Part shown: piece after piece, positions 40,706-50,724 of the stretch
Position numbering within the stretch: position 1 is the stretch's first letter
Layout of the letters: every line of letters begins with the position of its first letter
Source of the DNA: Albugo candida
Taxonomy: Eukaryota > Oomycota > Peronosporomycetes > Albuginales > Albuginaceae
Assembly (NCBI GenBank): GCA_905220665.1
Contig: CAJNAR010000168.1
Span: 558,001-622,000, forward strand
DNA: 64,000 bases
Direction: 5' to 3'
Position numbers and translations under genes: made by a program
The notes under the pieces: model-generated
What the model was told of the DNA's origin: nothing
Databases searched by the model: none
What the model saw: the letters and a program-made list of their open reading frames with translations, nothing else

Positions 40706-43012
40706 ATGCGAATTCATTGTGTTTGGACTCTTTTACTATTCCGCTGTATCAACTGTCACATTCCCCAAGCGTATTCTCAGCTGAAAACAGCAACTATCAT
40801 TACCAACCTCGGCAATAGGAAATATGACTTGCTCTCTTGCCAACGTTGTCTTCTATCTCAAGTCGGCGCACTTCGTGCCAAACTGACTCTGCGAGAAAAC
40901 GGAGCTGAAGGCTCGAATGCTTTGATCGAAGAATTCACAGTCACTGCGACACATTCCGATTTCTTGATTTTGCATCCAAGTTGCGGCGCTAGGAAGCCAT
41001 GTGGTCCGATGTCCATTACACCATCCTCTTTTGTGAATTATGATCCCAATGTGGTGAAGCATCAAGTGCTAGCGCGCAACAATCCATCGTTAAATCTTTA
41101 CGGGAAAGCGTCCAAAGCAGAGAAGCGCAAGCCGGAGATCGTATGCCTTGTTCGAACAGCAACGAGCGCCAAATGTAGAAGCTGCATTACACAATATAGT
41201 GAGTCAGCATACTTGGGAGAGTTTTATATAACTTCTTCAATTCAACATCGTAAGTTGGCACTACAAATATTTTCTGCAAGGGTACCAGTTAAAGATATAG
41301 TCGAATTCTGCTACAAAGCAAAGGCATGTTCTAGCCGTGCAGCACAAATTTCAGGCACAACATGTGAACCTTTAATCGGCGGGAGTCCGCTACGAGATAT
41401 TCCGCTCAACGAAGATAATGATCTGTATGTCCCAAATAGTCTCGAGGAAAGGGAAAGCTTCCAGGAAGCACAAGCGTATCTCATGTCGATCCCATTGAAG
41501 CAGCACTGTTTCAAAATACGTTTTGTACAAGTCCCTCAACTACTCTATATCATGAAGCGCGTGGCGGGCGAAAACAATGGGATTTCTGTTATGCTGCAGT
41601 CGGAAATCGGATCTCAACATTCTCATCAATACTTTAGTGTTCTGATTCCGAGAGATCAATCATTAGACGAAAGAACAAAACGCTCGACTACCATCAAGTC
41701 GGTGGGTTCAAATGTTTGCAGCAAACTCAACGCAGAATATTTCAACACCTTACCAGTCACAGCTCAGTTTCCTTACTGGGTGAGTCTGTCACGTAAAAGA
41801 GCGCCGCAATATGGTCCAATTAGGCACCCTACCAGGTGTGTCCTGGCATATCACGCCAGCGATGCGAAAGCATGCCATTCATGCGTTACGAGTATGGCCA
41901 CTGCCAGCACTGGAAGTGCCGCCTATTCCGTTACAGATTTATCACCGGTGTCGACCTTACACTTCCTGAAAGACGGCATTACAGAAACACCAGTGTCCAA
42001 ATGCAGCAGAAGGAAAGTGTGTAAATATCTTCTATTCGTTCCCGGTTTTATGTGTGAGTACGAGTTCCAAAGAAAGAAACCATTCATTGGAAGGGAGCAG
42101 CAAGCGACCGAAAAATTTTCGACGGAGTCGGTTGACAGCAATCACGAGAGGAAGGGAACGATGTCACAGGAACGTTATAGCACGTCTGAATCTATTAGCA
42201 GTTCCTCGGCTTCAGATGCGTTTGCAAGAGCGGCAAAATTACTCGGAAACGACATCCACTCCGATTCAAAAATGATCAAAACAAGCGCATCGCGGAAGGC
42301 CCTAGCAGGTAAATCCACTGGATCTACTACAAGAAGGCGTACCCTAGTATCCAAATTCAAAAATCGTTGCTCGGAAAGAAACGTTATGTTAATCCAATAC
42401 GAAAGTATGGATCATCGAACATGTTTACAATCTCTTGCGCTGGAGCACGATGTACTGATGATTTCACTCACGGGACGATATGTCTGGATGATATGCGAGG
42501 CAGAAGAGCCTCTGCATGGAGATGGATGCAAGGATCTAACGATCGTGCTGAGATTACAGCGCGATGTTGATATGTTGAGATCACTGTCTGCTTACAGCGT
42601 TGAAGACCACTTTCCCCAAAAGAAAACATATCGCAATGAACGTGAAATTATCAATAGTCGAAAGCGGTCCAATACAACCCCAAAACAGAACAACAGAGCG
42701 AAACGAGCTAAGATCGTTGCACAACGCAAGTCTTCTGAAGAAGGTATCGACGTTACAAGTGACGACGAGGACGACGAGGACGACGAGGACGACGAGGACG
42801 ACGAGGATTACGAGGACGAGGACTACACCGGTCGTCGAGGTCGAGAAGAGGCAATATCAACATTTCGAAAGGGAGACAGGAAAGCGAGCAGGAGCGGCGA
42901 AGACAGTCCATCAACAGAGAATAGTGACTCGGTGGGAAAAGATCCGCTCCACTTTCTACATAATGTACCGAAAGGAAAGAGAACGTCGATGGAATACGAA
43001 TGGAAGGAATAG
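40706..43012 (+). CDS. Secreted CCG-class candidate effector, array unit 3
   Basis: Intronless, 768 residues from the ATG at 40706. Signal peptide MRIHCVWTLLLFRCINC, then CQRCLLSQVG at residues 45-54. The Cys-rich modules are IVCLVRT...KCRSC, RCVLAYH...ACHSC and RCSERNV...TCLQSL, each followed by a C-terminal-type pair before a hydrophobic strand (CKYLLFVPGFMCEYEF). The C-terminus has a basic cluster (KQNNRAKRAK), an acidic tract from GACGACGAG repeats (about 42760-42825) and the same tail as unit 2. The coding body is clearly diverged from unit 2 while the last 62 or so codons are identical. Its downstream LRR partner was disrupted by a copia element. Confidence 0.83.
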   Translation: MRIHCVWTLLLFRCINCHIPQAYSQLKTATIITNLGNRKYDLLSCQRCLLSQVGALRAKLTLRENGAEGSNALIEEFTVTATHSDFLILHPSCGARKPCGPMSITPSSFVNYDPNVVKHQVLARNNPSLNLYGKASKAEKRKPEIVCLVRTATSAKCRSCITQYSESAYLGEFYITSSIQHRKLALQIFSARVPVKDIVEFCYKAKACSSRAAQISGTTCEPLIGGSPLRDIPLNEDNDLYVPNSLEERESFQEAQAYLMSIPLKQHCFKIRFVQVPQLLYIMKRVAGENNGISVMLQSEIGSQHSHQYFSVLIPRDQSLDERTKRSTTIKSVGSNVCSKLNAEYFNTLPVTAQFPYWVSLSRKRAPQYGPIRHPTRCVLAYHASDAKACHSCVTSMATASTGSAAYSVTDLSPVSTLHFLKDGITETPVSKCSRRKVCKYLLFVPGFMCEYEFQRKKPFIGREQQATEKFSTESVDSNHERKGTMSQERYSTSESISSSSASDAFARAAKLLGNDIHSDSKMIKTSASRKALAGKSTGSTTRRRTLVSKFKNRCSERNVMLIQYESMDHRTCLQSLALEHDVLMISLTGRYVWMICEAEEPLHGDGCKDLTIVLRLQRDVDMLRSLSAYSVEDHFPQKKTYRNEREIINSRKRSNTTPKQNNRAKRAKIVAQRKSSEEGIDVTSDDEDDEDDEDDEDDEDYEDEDYTGRRGREEAISTFRKGDRKASRSGEDSPSTENSDSVGKDPLHFLHNVPKGKRTSMEYEWKE

Positions 43013-43785
43013 TTCCAAAACTCGGGTCCATATGTTTCCTCAATTATAACGTTGGAGATGGCATTGATAGCAATCGTCGTTAATATCAAGGATATTAAGA
43101 GCATTAGCATCGACTTTACCAAATATGACTGACCTTTTAGAAGGATACCTATGCGCTGAGCAACCGCTGAGTCTTTGTCAAGCACACCATAGTGTAGGCG
43201 CCCTTATCGGCTTCCCAATCTGATGTGATCGTCACTTTGATCTTCGATCCTTTGTTCGAAAAGTATTTGCGTGACAAATGAAATTCAACGCTGTCTTACA
43301 AGTGATGGTGTCTACCAGATTGGCGAAGAAAAGTGCATTATCTGCATAATTCCGAGGTTTAGAGAGGGAATTGTGAAAGTAGTCGTACCGGAGTGTTCAA
43401 AGACTATTGCAAATATCTGTGCTTATAGCCTGTAGCAACTTCCAACGTACGTATACAACGGTCGGCTTTCTTACTTTCGCGAAACATCAAGCTTGTTTAC
43501 GGTATAATGGACACTATACAGGATTGGATTATGAAGCATCAAACACAAAGGTATTTTTTCTTTCGAGATATTTTATTGAGTTCGACCTGCACCTATCCGC
43601 ACGGATCTAATAAGGTCTACACATGCACATTAGACGTAATTTAGAATCCAGAAAACCCATGATGACAGAACGCGTGCTTGAGTTGGATCATCGTCAGACG
43701 CTGTTGGATTTTTACACTCACAAGACGATTTGCACGTCAGTGTGAGCCACAATTGCAAACCACTGCCAATGATATACTTTTCCTC
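43013..43785. repeat. Downstream block of unit 3, ending at the copia insertion
   Basis: Homologous to 38375-38989 and 53116-53880. It is interrupted at 43785/43786 by the left LTR and resumes after 48254. Its minus strand keeps about 40 open codons containing GSKIKVTITSDWE. Confidence 0.8.
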
Positions 43786-43931
43786 TGTTGTTTGTCCATG
43801 CTTCTTAAACAGTGTGGAGTAAATAACAAGCTATTTTATTTGAAGATTATGGTCCTATTACCTTTCATTGTAGTTTCCTTTGACATCACTAGTCGCGCCC
43901 TTTCGACACCAATAGTCGTGCCTTTTCAAGA
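43786..43931 (-). repeat. 3' LTR of the copia element
   Basis: 146 bp, beginning TGTTG on the + strand. It is bordered on its inner side by GGGAAGGAG (minus strand, 43932-43940), a plausible polypurine tract. Confidence 0.85.
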
Positions 43932-43949
43932 CTCCTTCCCGAGGTGCCA

Positions 43950-45470
43950 TCACACCAGGGAGACGAGATTGACCAACTCATTCATCCGTGGCGCGGCAAA
44001 CGTCTTGAAAAGAATGTCAGCTCGCATTAAACGCGACTCACAATTGTCCACCTTGATTACTTCGTTCTGACTGTAATCCTTTATAAATTTGAGTCTCACC
44101 GCGATATGCTTAACCCTCCCTGTGCTGTCTTCTCCTTGTAGCTGCCTTATCGCAGCTTGAATATCCACGTGCATCCCTAACGGCTTGACCACACGCAGTC
44201 TAATCTCTCCTAGCAGCTCTTTCAGTCCTAAAAGATAAGTTGCTACCAGTGAAGCTGCCATGAACTGGGCTTCAGTCGTGGATAGATCCACGCTTACTCG
44301 TTGTCATCACATCTACCCGGCAATCATTTCTTTAAAAAACTAACACCTCCACTGACCGATTTTCGGTCCGTACGGTTCGCTGAATAATCTTCGTCACTGT
44401 AGCTTTCCAGAATAATCTTTGGCGGTTCATCCTCTGTGGCCATTTCCTTTAGTTGTAGCTTTGGCTCAATCGTACCCTTCATATAGCAAACGATCCGCTT
44501 AGTCCACCGCCAATCACATTCTCTAGACGAGTGCCCACCTCGGATGGCTCGATGCATAGCATATCCAATGTCCGGTCTCGTACAGCGAGCCAGCCATAAC
44601 AGACTTCCAATCGTTGACTGGAACATCTCAAGTGTGGAATTCTCAATAAGATGAAAACCGTCCTTGGTGTCGTACGCTACTCCAATGCTGAGAAACTTGG
44701 TCACTTCACCCGAGGTCTTTCACCTTGAAAAATTGGTCCACTTCGCTGATGCTTGTTCCGGTAACCAACAAGCCGTCCACGTAGACTCTTACTAGAGTGG
44801 TCATTAGCCCGCCACTTTTCTTTACAAGCAACTGTCCGTATGAAACTGAAGAAATCCGATCTTGAGTAGCTTACCTGTAGCAATTGCGCCCACAAGCGTC
44901 CGGCTTTTTTAAGTCCATACAGGCTTTTGCGAAGTCTCTACCCCTTTTTGCTCTTGTCGCTAGTGCCCGGACTGCTCGACTCATCCGCATCAAACTCCAT
45001 ACCCTGTGGCACGTGGAGGAAGCTTTCAAGGTCTTCCTCATTCTTTGCTTTTACGTAAGAATTCGAGCCCTCGCCGTGTCGAGCTGGTACTCTCCATACT
45101 CGTGCAAGAGCCAGCACGACTTTTGCAGTCGTCATGTCCATCACAGCGCTAATGTGTAATCCACTCCGTATGCCTGCTCGTTACCGCACGCCACAATGTT
45201 CGCCTTAAATCTCTGAAGAGTTCCATCTGCGTGCTTCTTGGTGGTGAAAAGCTACTTGGAATGCAGAAGCTTCAGACCTGGCGGACGAATTATCAGCTCC
45301 CAGGTACCGTTTGACTTCAGGTAATCAGTCTCTGAGCGCATCGCATCACGCCACTTATCCATCTCTGTGGACTGCATCGCTTCTCGATATGTAGTCGGAT
45401 CCTTTACCACACCAACCATCGTAACTGGAACGTGTGTCGCGCCCATATTTCGAGTAGTCATTCACCGTCC
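43950..45470 (-). pseudogene. copia reverse transcriptase and RNase H, degenerate
   Basis: Broken frames include 'MDKWRDAMRSETDYLKSNGTWEL' (RT start, about 45320-45390) and 'VRVYVDGLLVTGTSISEVDQFF' (44740-44800), where the catalytic YVDD box reads YVDG. Next come 'FQSTIGSLLWLARCTRPDIGYA' (44550-44620) and RNase H parts 'SYSDEDYSANRTDRKSVSGG' and 'STTEAQFMAASLVA...GRVKHIAVRLKFIKD'. The YVDG change alone should abolish polymerase activity. Confidence 0.88.
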
Positions 45471-45779
45471 AGGTTTCTTCTCTCCTCCATGATCAGCATC
45501 ATGACTTCCAGTTGTTTTGTAAGCAGAAGTACCTTTCCTCCCGCTTTTGCCGCGCCTTGAAACCTTTTGCCCGATTGCTTGTAGCTTTTTCCGCTGCGCG
45601 ACATTCTATTTTTCTGTGATGTCTTCCAAATAAAAATCTTCCTGATGTAGATGCTTCTGTAAATGCCGATTTTGGTCAATTCCCACTGTTTCGACATTCT
45701 TAACGTGTTGCGTTGTCACGACCAACTCCTCGTGAGGAAGATGCACTTTAGAACCTTTAGTCTCATCGTGCTTTCCCAC

Positions 45780-46620
45780 AATCACCCCAACCTTAGCCCG
45801 CGGCTTCCATGCTTTCGTCCCGGATCACGGTACATAGTACACGAACTTCCAAACACCACTATGTCAGTAATGCTGGTTTTCCCCCGTAATATCTCAAGCG
45901 GCGATGCTCGATTAGAATTCGAGGTGCTTGGGCTGCGATTTAATACATAGGTGGAGTACTTCACTGCATCACCCCAGAAATGCAACGGCAAACCACTTAC
46001 GAACATCATGCATCGCGCCATATCTAGCACAGCTCTCTGCATGCGCTCAGCCTTTCCGTTGGATGCTTGGTTATTGGCCTCGCTTAATTGTCTTACCATC
46101 CCAGTCAACTTGCAAAATATATCGACATTGCGATATTCACCACCGCCATCCGTCCTTGTGGACCTTGCAATCGAAAAAGCGCTAGAACAAGTCAAAAATG
46201 CTCAAATATTAGCGCAGTGAGGTCTTTCTTCCACGTAACAAACACTTTACAGTAGTTGGACGCTTGATCAACAAAGTTGTCATGTATCGGTTTCGTTTCG
46301 ATCCACCGGCGTCATGGGACCTTTGAGATCACTGCACATAACTCCACCAATTCGATTAATTGGGGAATGTGCGTCAGTATCCTTCTTGAACTGTGCTATC
46401 TCCTCTCTTGCCATGATCACAAGACGATACAAGACGATTGTGTAGCTTCAGTAGCGTACATCTCACTCGACCCATATTGTCAACTACAGAACTAGCAGCC
46501 TGCAGAGCGGAAGACACAATCTTGTTCCCAGTAGATGACGACAAGCACACAGTTTTCCATTTCGACTTCAAAAACTCGTGCTCCGTCACTGACACGCTTC
46601 AGGTACCGTCTTCCGTCTTC
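45780..46620 (-). pseudogene. copia integrase, degenerate
   Basis: The core is recognisable at 46195-45782: STRTDGGGEYRN (second catalytic Asp), QLSEANNQASNGKAERMQR (catalytic Glu) and LPLHFWGDAVKYSTYVLNRSP, the classic copia integrase tail. Upstream pre-integrase sequence is frame-broken. Confidence 0.85.
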
Positions 46621-46844
46621 GTAGCTCAGAGCGACTCCTTTATCTTCAAACTTACACTATGAAATCAAATTATGTGCAAGGTATTTAGCGAAATAGACGT
46701 CACTTAAACTGACCACGTGCATTGTACCATCCACGGTAACACTTAACGTTACTTGACCAACCTTCGTGACCTTAATCAACTATTCATCTGCAACGTTGCA
46801 ATTGTCGAAGCAATCTACAACATTGACAGGGATGGTGTCGTCCA

Positions 46845-48000
46845 TCACCAGGTGTCTAGCAGGCACCACTGTCCAAACCCCAGGTCAGATCTTGACCACT
46901 TGGACTGTCTCTTACACTCAAAGCGAAGAGCGCTTGGTTTCCACTGACCATTTTTGGACATTCTCTTCTGATATGGCTGACTTGGTTGCAACTCCAACAT
47001 CGCTTCCCATCTCCTTGCGTCATTCAATGCCTTTGCCGCAGTGTCTGAACTCCGAAAGTCATTACGGTTCTAGTAGGTTGTCTGCCCACACTAACCACAT
47101 TTGCGCTAGTAACATGCTCGAATATCGCCGAAAAATCTGCAATCTCCCATGACTGCTTGAGATGGTCAGTGCGACGGCAATCGAGCCTAGTCTGCATGGC
47201 TCTTTTCACCTCCGTCGCTGCCCTTCACAAATGTACTGAACAACAAACCTGTCTGGAAGATTCTCCGAACTTGCAGCGGCAACGAAGTACTGGTAGTGTT
47301 CCTTCCATGAGCGACCATTTTGTTTACGCGCTCGGATCAACCGCGTGGCTTCATACACAGTAACTTCTCAGTCGTAGACCTCCAACATCTTGATCATCAG
47401 ATATTCAACCGTTGGTATTTCCGATGCCCAGATTCCTCTCATCTTGTCGAACTGTTTTCTTGCAATACCATCGAGATATCGACTAAGAGTCAACATCTTG
47501 TACTCTGGTCCATTTGCCTCCACTGAGTTGTTGAGCTGCACCAAGTTCGGGCAGGAACTACAACCTCCAGTCTTTGAATCCAGTTCGAATTCATCTGTAT
47601 TCTTCCTTTCCAGTAATTGGAAGCTTCATATTCTTGACGATTGGCATCTTGATCTCAAAGTTCTGCTGGGGAAAGAATTGCTGCCCTGGCTGCCTATTTA
47701 CTTGCGCCGTAGGCTGCACAGTCGGGAAATGTTTTTGCTGCTGCACTCGGGGTTTCGGCGAAGCAAACGGCATCTGCATCTTCATGGCTTCACTGAGTGA
47801 GTCAGCTCTGGATCGTTGTCGTCGGGCACCCAAGAACTGGCTGAAGGTTCTCGAACCACTCTCCATGCGGGATATTAATTCTGCGGGGGGGGGTGTGGCA
47901 CTTGAGTATGCTCTACGCGTTCCCATGCCATATCGCTCACTGAGCTCCTAATGAGTCTCTTCATCCTATCCAGACGGTTTACACCATGGTCAGAGGCCCC
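46845..48000 (-). pseudogene. copia gag and protease, degenerate
   Basis: A CCHC knuckle, CWSCNQVSHIRREC (C-x2-C-x4-H-x4-C), reads on the minus strand at about 46957-47000. The protease signature LDSGA is at 46862-46876 and is followed immediately by a stop. An earlier Gln/Pro-rich gag segment is open at 47926-47591. A G-homopolymer near 47884-47891 could mark one frameshift. Confidence 0.75.
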
Positions 48001-48093
48001 GTGCTCACTTGCTTGAGAGACCTCCGCGCTAACACTTGTCGCATTATCGTACGCGCAAAATGGACCTGCAGGAGGGTCTTTCGGGGCGGGGGG

Positions 48094-48108
48094 GTTGGGC
48101 TCATGACC
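48094..48108 (-). other. Primer binding site complementary to the initiator tRNA-Met anticodon arm
   Basis: Directly inside the 5' LTR the minus strand reads GGTCATGAGCCCAAC. Its complement, GTTGGGCTCATGACC, resembles the anticodon arm of eukaryotic initiator tRNA-Met (CUGGGCUCAUAACC type, CAU anticodon). Drosophila copia is known to prime from a half-molecule of that tRNA with a site at the same place. Confidence 0.75.
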
Positions 48109-48254
48109 TGTTGTTTGTCAATGCTGCTTGAACAGTGTGATTTAATTGAAAAACAGTTTTATTTGATGCTTTCGGTCCTGTTACCTCTTCTAATAGCTTA
48201 CTTTGACATCACTAGTCGCACCCTTTCGACACCAATAGTCGTGCCTTTTCAACA
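48109..48254 (-). repeat. 5' LTR of the copia element
   Basis: 146 bp, TGTTG...CAACA with intact terminal inverted pentamers. The half-tRNA primer site abuts it at 48108. Confidence 0.88.
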
Positions 48255-49860
48255 TCTCCCCTATCGCAGTAAGCGCTGCTGTAACACCAAACTAATTCCA
48301 ATTGATCCTACTGGTGCAATGACATAATTAGAAACTTCATCGATTGCGCTCACTGAAATAAGTATAAATAACATGTATGAATTCTATCATTTTTCGTCTT
48401 TTACCGCAAGAATCTCTCATTCCGCGAACTTGCACGAAGCTGATGAATTCGGCGATCAAAGTGTGAAGTCCCTATCTCAGTAAAATAGTCGAAATATGCG
48501 CTCTTGGAGCTTCATTATTTGCACTTATTTTCGCATAGCTCGCTATCAACTCCAATGACGTTGCAAGACATCCAGTAAGACGTCGTATTTTCCTCGTATC
48601 GAGCATGTAACTTGCTTTGATTGCACTGCTTTGATACCCTTTGACAGGAGAATGTACGGGTACACTTTCCAAGGCCGCAGTCTCAACCTCGATAATAGGG
48701 AGAGCTGGCACCTTCAACCACATCGCCTGCGCCTCAAGATTTGGATTTATCGTTGACTGTGATCCGTCTTCTAAAGACATTATTTTCTGTGCCCGTACAG
48801 CTCCTTCATAGAAATTCTTTCGATCTGATCGTGCGCAAGATTGAAATGATCGAGTCACTCAAAGCAAGCATCGACTTCAGCAAAGGCATCACGTGCCAAA
48901 ACGTTAATGTTAAGTACCAAAGCTTCCAAAGAACTCAAGTTTGGGGCTGATAAACAGATAGGAAGTGATATCAATTTAACATTCAAGAAGACTAAGGTAC
49001 GTGATCCTGCTTGTGAAAATCCTTCTTGCAGACACATAGCGAATGTAGATGAGCAAAATCTCTTGCTTGCGAATGGGAAATGGCTCCATTTACATCAATT
49101 CCTCCGCGGAGGCGAACGAATCTGAAAGATCTATAGACCCGTAATCGTGAGGAGTCCAGAAACTGGGAGACTTCAAGATTGCATCGATATGGCTAAAGGC
49201 TTCTGATCTGTTACCCTTTCCCGCTTCTGTAGTATACGAAGTATATTGAAACGCAAGAATATCCGGGGAAGATAATGGCGGGATTTATAATGCGAAACAA
49301 TCTCTCATCTGTATCTCTCGTTGCCGCTGTAAAGGTTATCTGCACCTTAGTCCCACCATATTCGCGAACTTTGACAGCTTTAAAAACATAATTTGATTTA
49401 CAAACCACAATGTAGCCAGGAAAGTACTTGGCTATCAATATTACCCAGTCGGCGCGATGAAAATCTCCCCGGGTGCATCCGTCATTGTGGTATCGCTTTC
49501 TTGCGTAATACCTTGATCGTACAGTTCGGCTTTCGTGATGTGTGAAGCTATGACGACCCTACAAACATTTCGGCACTATTGATGAGATTTTATTGATATC
49601 ACGTAAATCAGTATCATCATCAACTGTACTCGCTGCAGCCAGAGGTTTGCCTGCTAGTGGGACTTGGAAGAAAAGGTTGTGAAACCCTACTTTGAAGATA
49701 TTTCGGCTTGATTATGGTATCATTAACATATTTGAAAGAGTCTTTTATCGCGGCAATTGAAATTTGAGATGCTTATTTGTGATTCTTCTGAGTCGAGCGA
49801 CACAAACACGACCGAATCACTCATCGTTTAGTTTTGAATATTAGATTCTGTCTGTTGGTG
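48255..49860 (-). pseudogene. LRRC9-like remnant, unit 3
   Basis: Matches the intact gene's 3' end and middle on the same strand. 48858-48472 still encodes much of the C-terminal tail (VPIIEVETAALESVPVHSPVKG-type sequence and MLDTRKIRRLTG). 49211-49438 corresponds to the middle region, and 49681-49810 to 57270-57410. Central and N-terminal LRR coding is missing. Confidence 0.83.
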
Positions 49861-50639
49861 TGATTTTTGCTTGCGCTTTGTTGTATTGCAATGCGGTTTT
49901 TTGATTGTGCCGCGAAGTATCGATGAAATTCAGTACCCGCTAAGCGCTTTACTCAAATCGATACATACTGCACGCTCGTTCTATCGACATAATCTACAAA
50001 AGCTTCCAAGCACGCAAACTCAATTCGATCTGAGGAGAGGACAGAGAGATGTTGTGAAGCAGGGCTACGTAGTGAGTTAGACTCTATATTCCAGATGTAT
50101 TTTCAAGTACTTTGCCGGTACAACTTGTTCTAAACCATGCTAGTTCCCTCAATGTGTGGCAAAAATAGTAGGTAAGTCGACATGAATAGGCGTTTAAGCT
50201 GAGAGAAGTATACCTAATTCAATATTTCATCAATCACAACAAAAGTTTTTCTCACCGAAATTGTTGACAGGATCTTTAAATAATGATGACAAGCAAGTTA
50301 GGCTTATTCTACACACCCCTGGTTTCACATTAAAACATGACTTAGGTCAGCTTGTATAAATAAGAGTGTGTTGTGGTCACTTGTAATTAATATGCGATGG
50401 ACCGGTTTGAAAGGATTAGGCAACATGTAAAATTAACCAGTTTACCTTTATCGTGTCGTTGACTATATCTTAGATATTGCGCCCTGCCGCAATCGAACGG
50501 ATGAATCGCTATCGTGATTTTCAAGCGATTCACTGAGAACCAAACCTATCAGCATGTTGATTAAGAGCTAGTATACCATATAAAAGGACCCCCCCTCAGA
50601 CCTTATGACCGATGCATGTTCAATACATTATGCGCCATC
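49861..50639. repeat. Upstream block of unit 4
   Basis: Homologous to the unit 2 upstream block (about 35200-35999), including CGCGAAGTATCGAT and TCGATCTGAGGAGA stretches. No gene supported. Confidence 0.65.
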
Positions 50640-50724
50640 AATTTCCATGGTGTTGGTGTACCACCCCTTCCAAAGTCTATATCTGAACGTGAGGTCTTAA
50701 GCGCTCACTTCTCGATTTCACGTC
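50640..50724 (+). promoter_or_regulatory. Conserved 5' flank of CCG gene 4
   Basis: GGTGTACCACCCCTTCC block, then AGCGCTCACTTC and TCGATTTCACG immediately before the ATG, as in units 1 and 2. Confidence 0.5.

Larger units (their letters stand above)
43786..48254 (-). mobile_element. Ty1/copia LTR retrotransposon inserted in unit 3, non-functional
   Basis: Two 146-bp LTRs (43786-43931 and 48109-48254) bound the element. Ends are TGTTG...CAACA, with CAAGA at the left copy. The flanking 5-mers TCCTC and TCTCC fit a damaged 5-bp target duplication. Units 1 and 4 show the uninterrupted site (unit 4: TTTTCTCCCCTAT near 53874), which confirms insertion. The element reads on the minus strand in copia order: gag with a CCHC knuckle, protease (LDSGA), integrase, reverse transcriptase, RNase H. 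Frames are broken many times and the RT active site is mutated. The LTRs differ at roughly 25 of 146 positions by eye, so the insertion is not recent. Confidence 0.92.

Noticed and set aside
45663..47951. Plus-strand frames of 60-137 codons inside the copia element
   Set aside because: Antisense of broken gag/pol; no domain.
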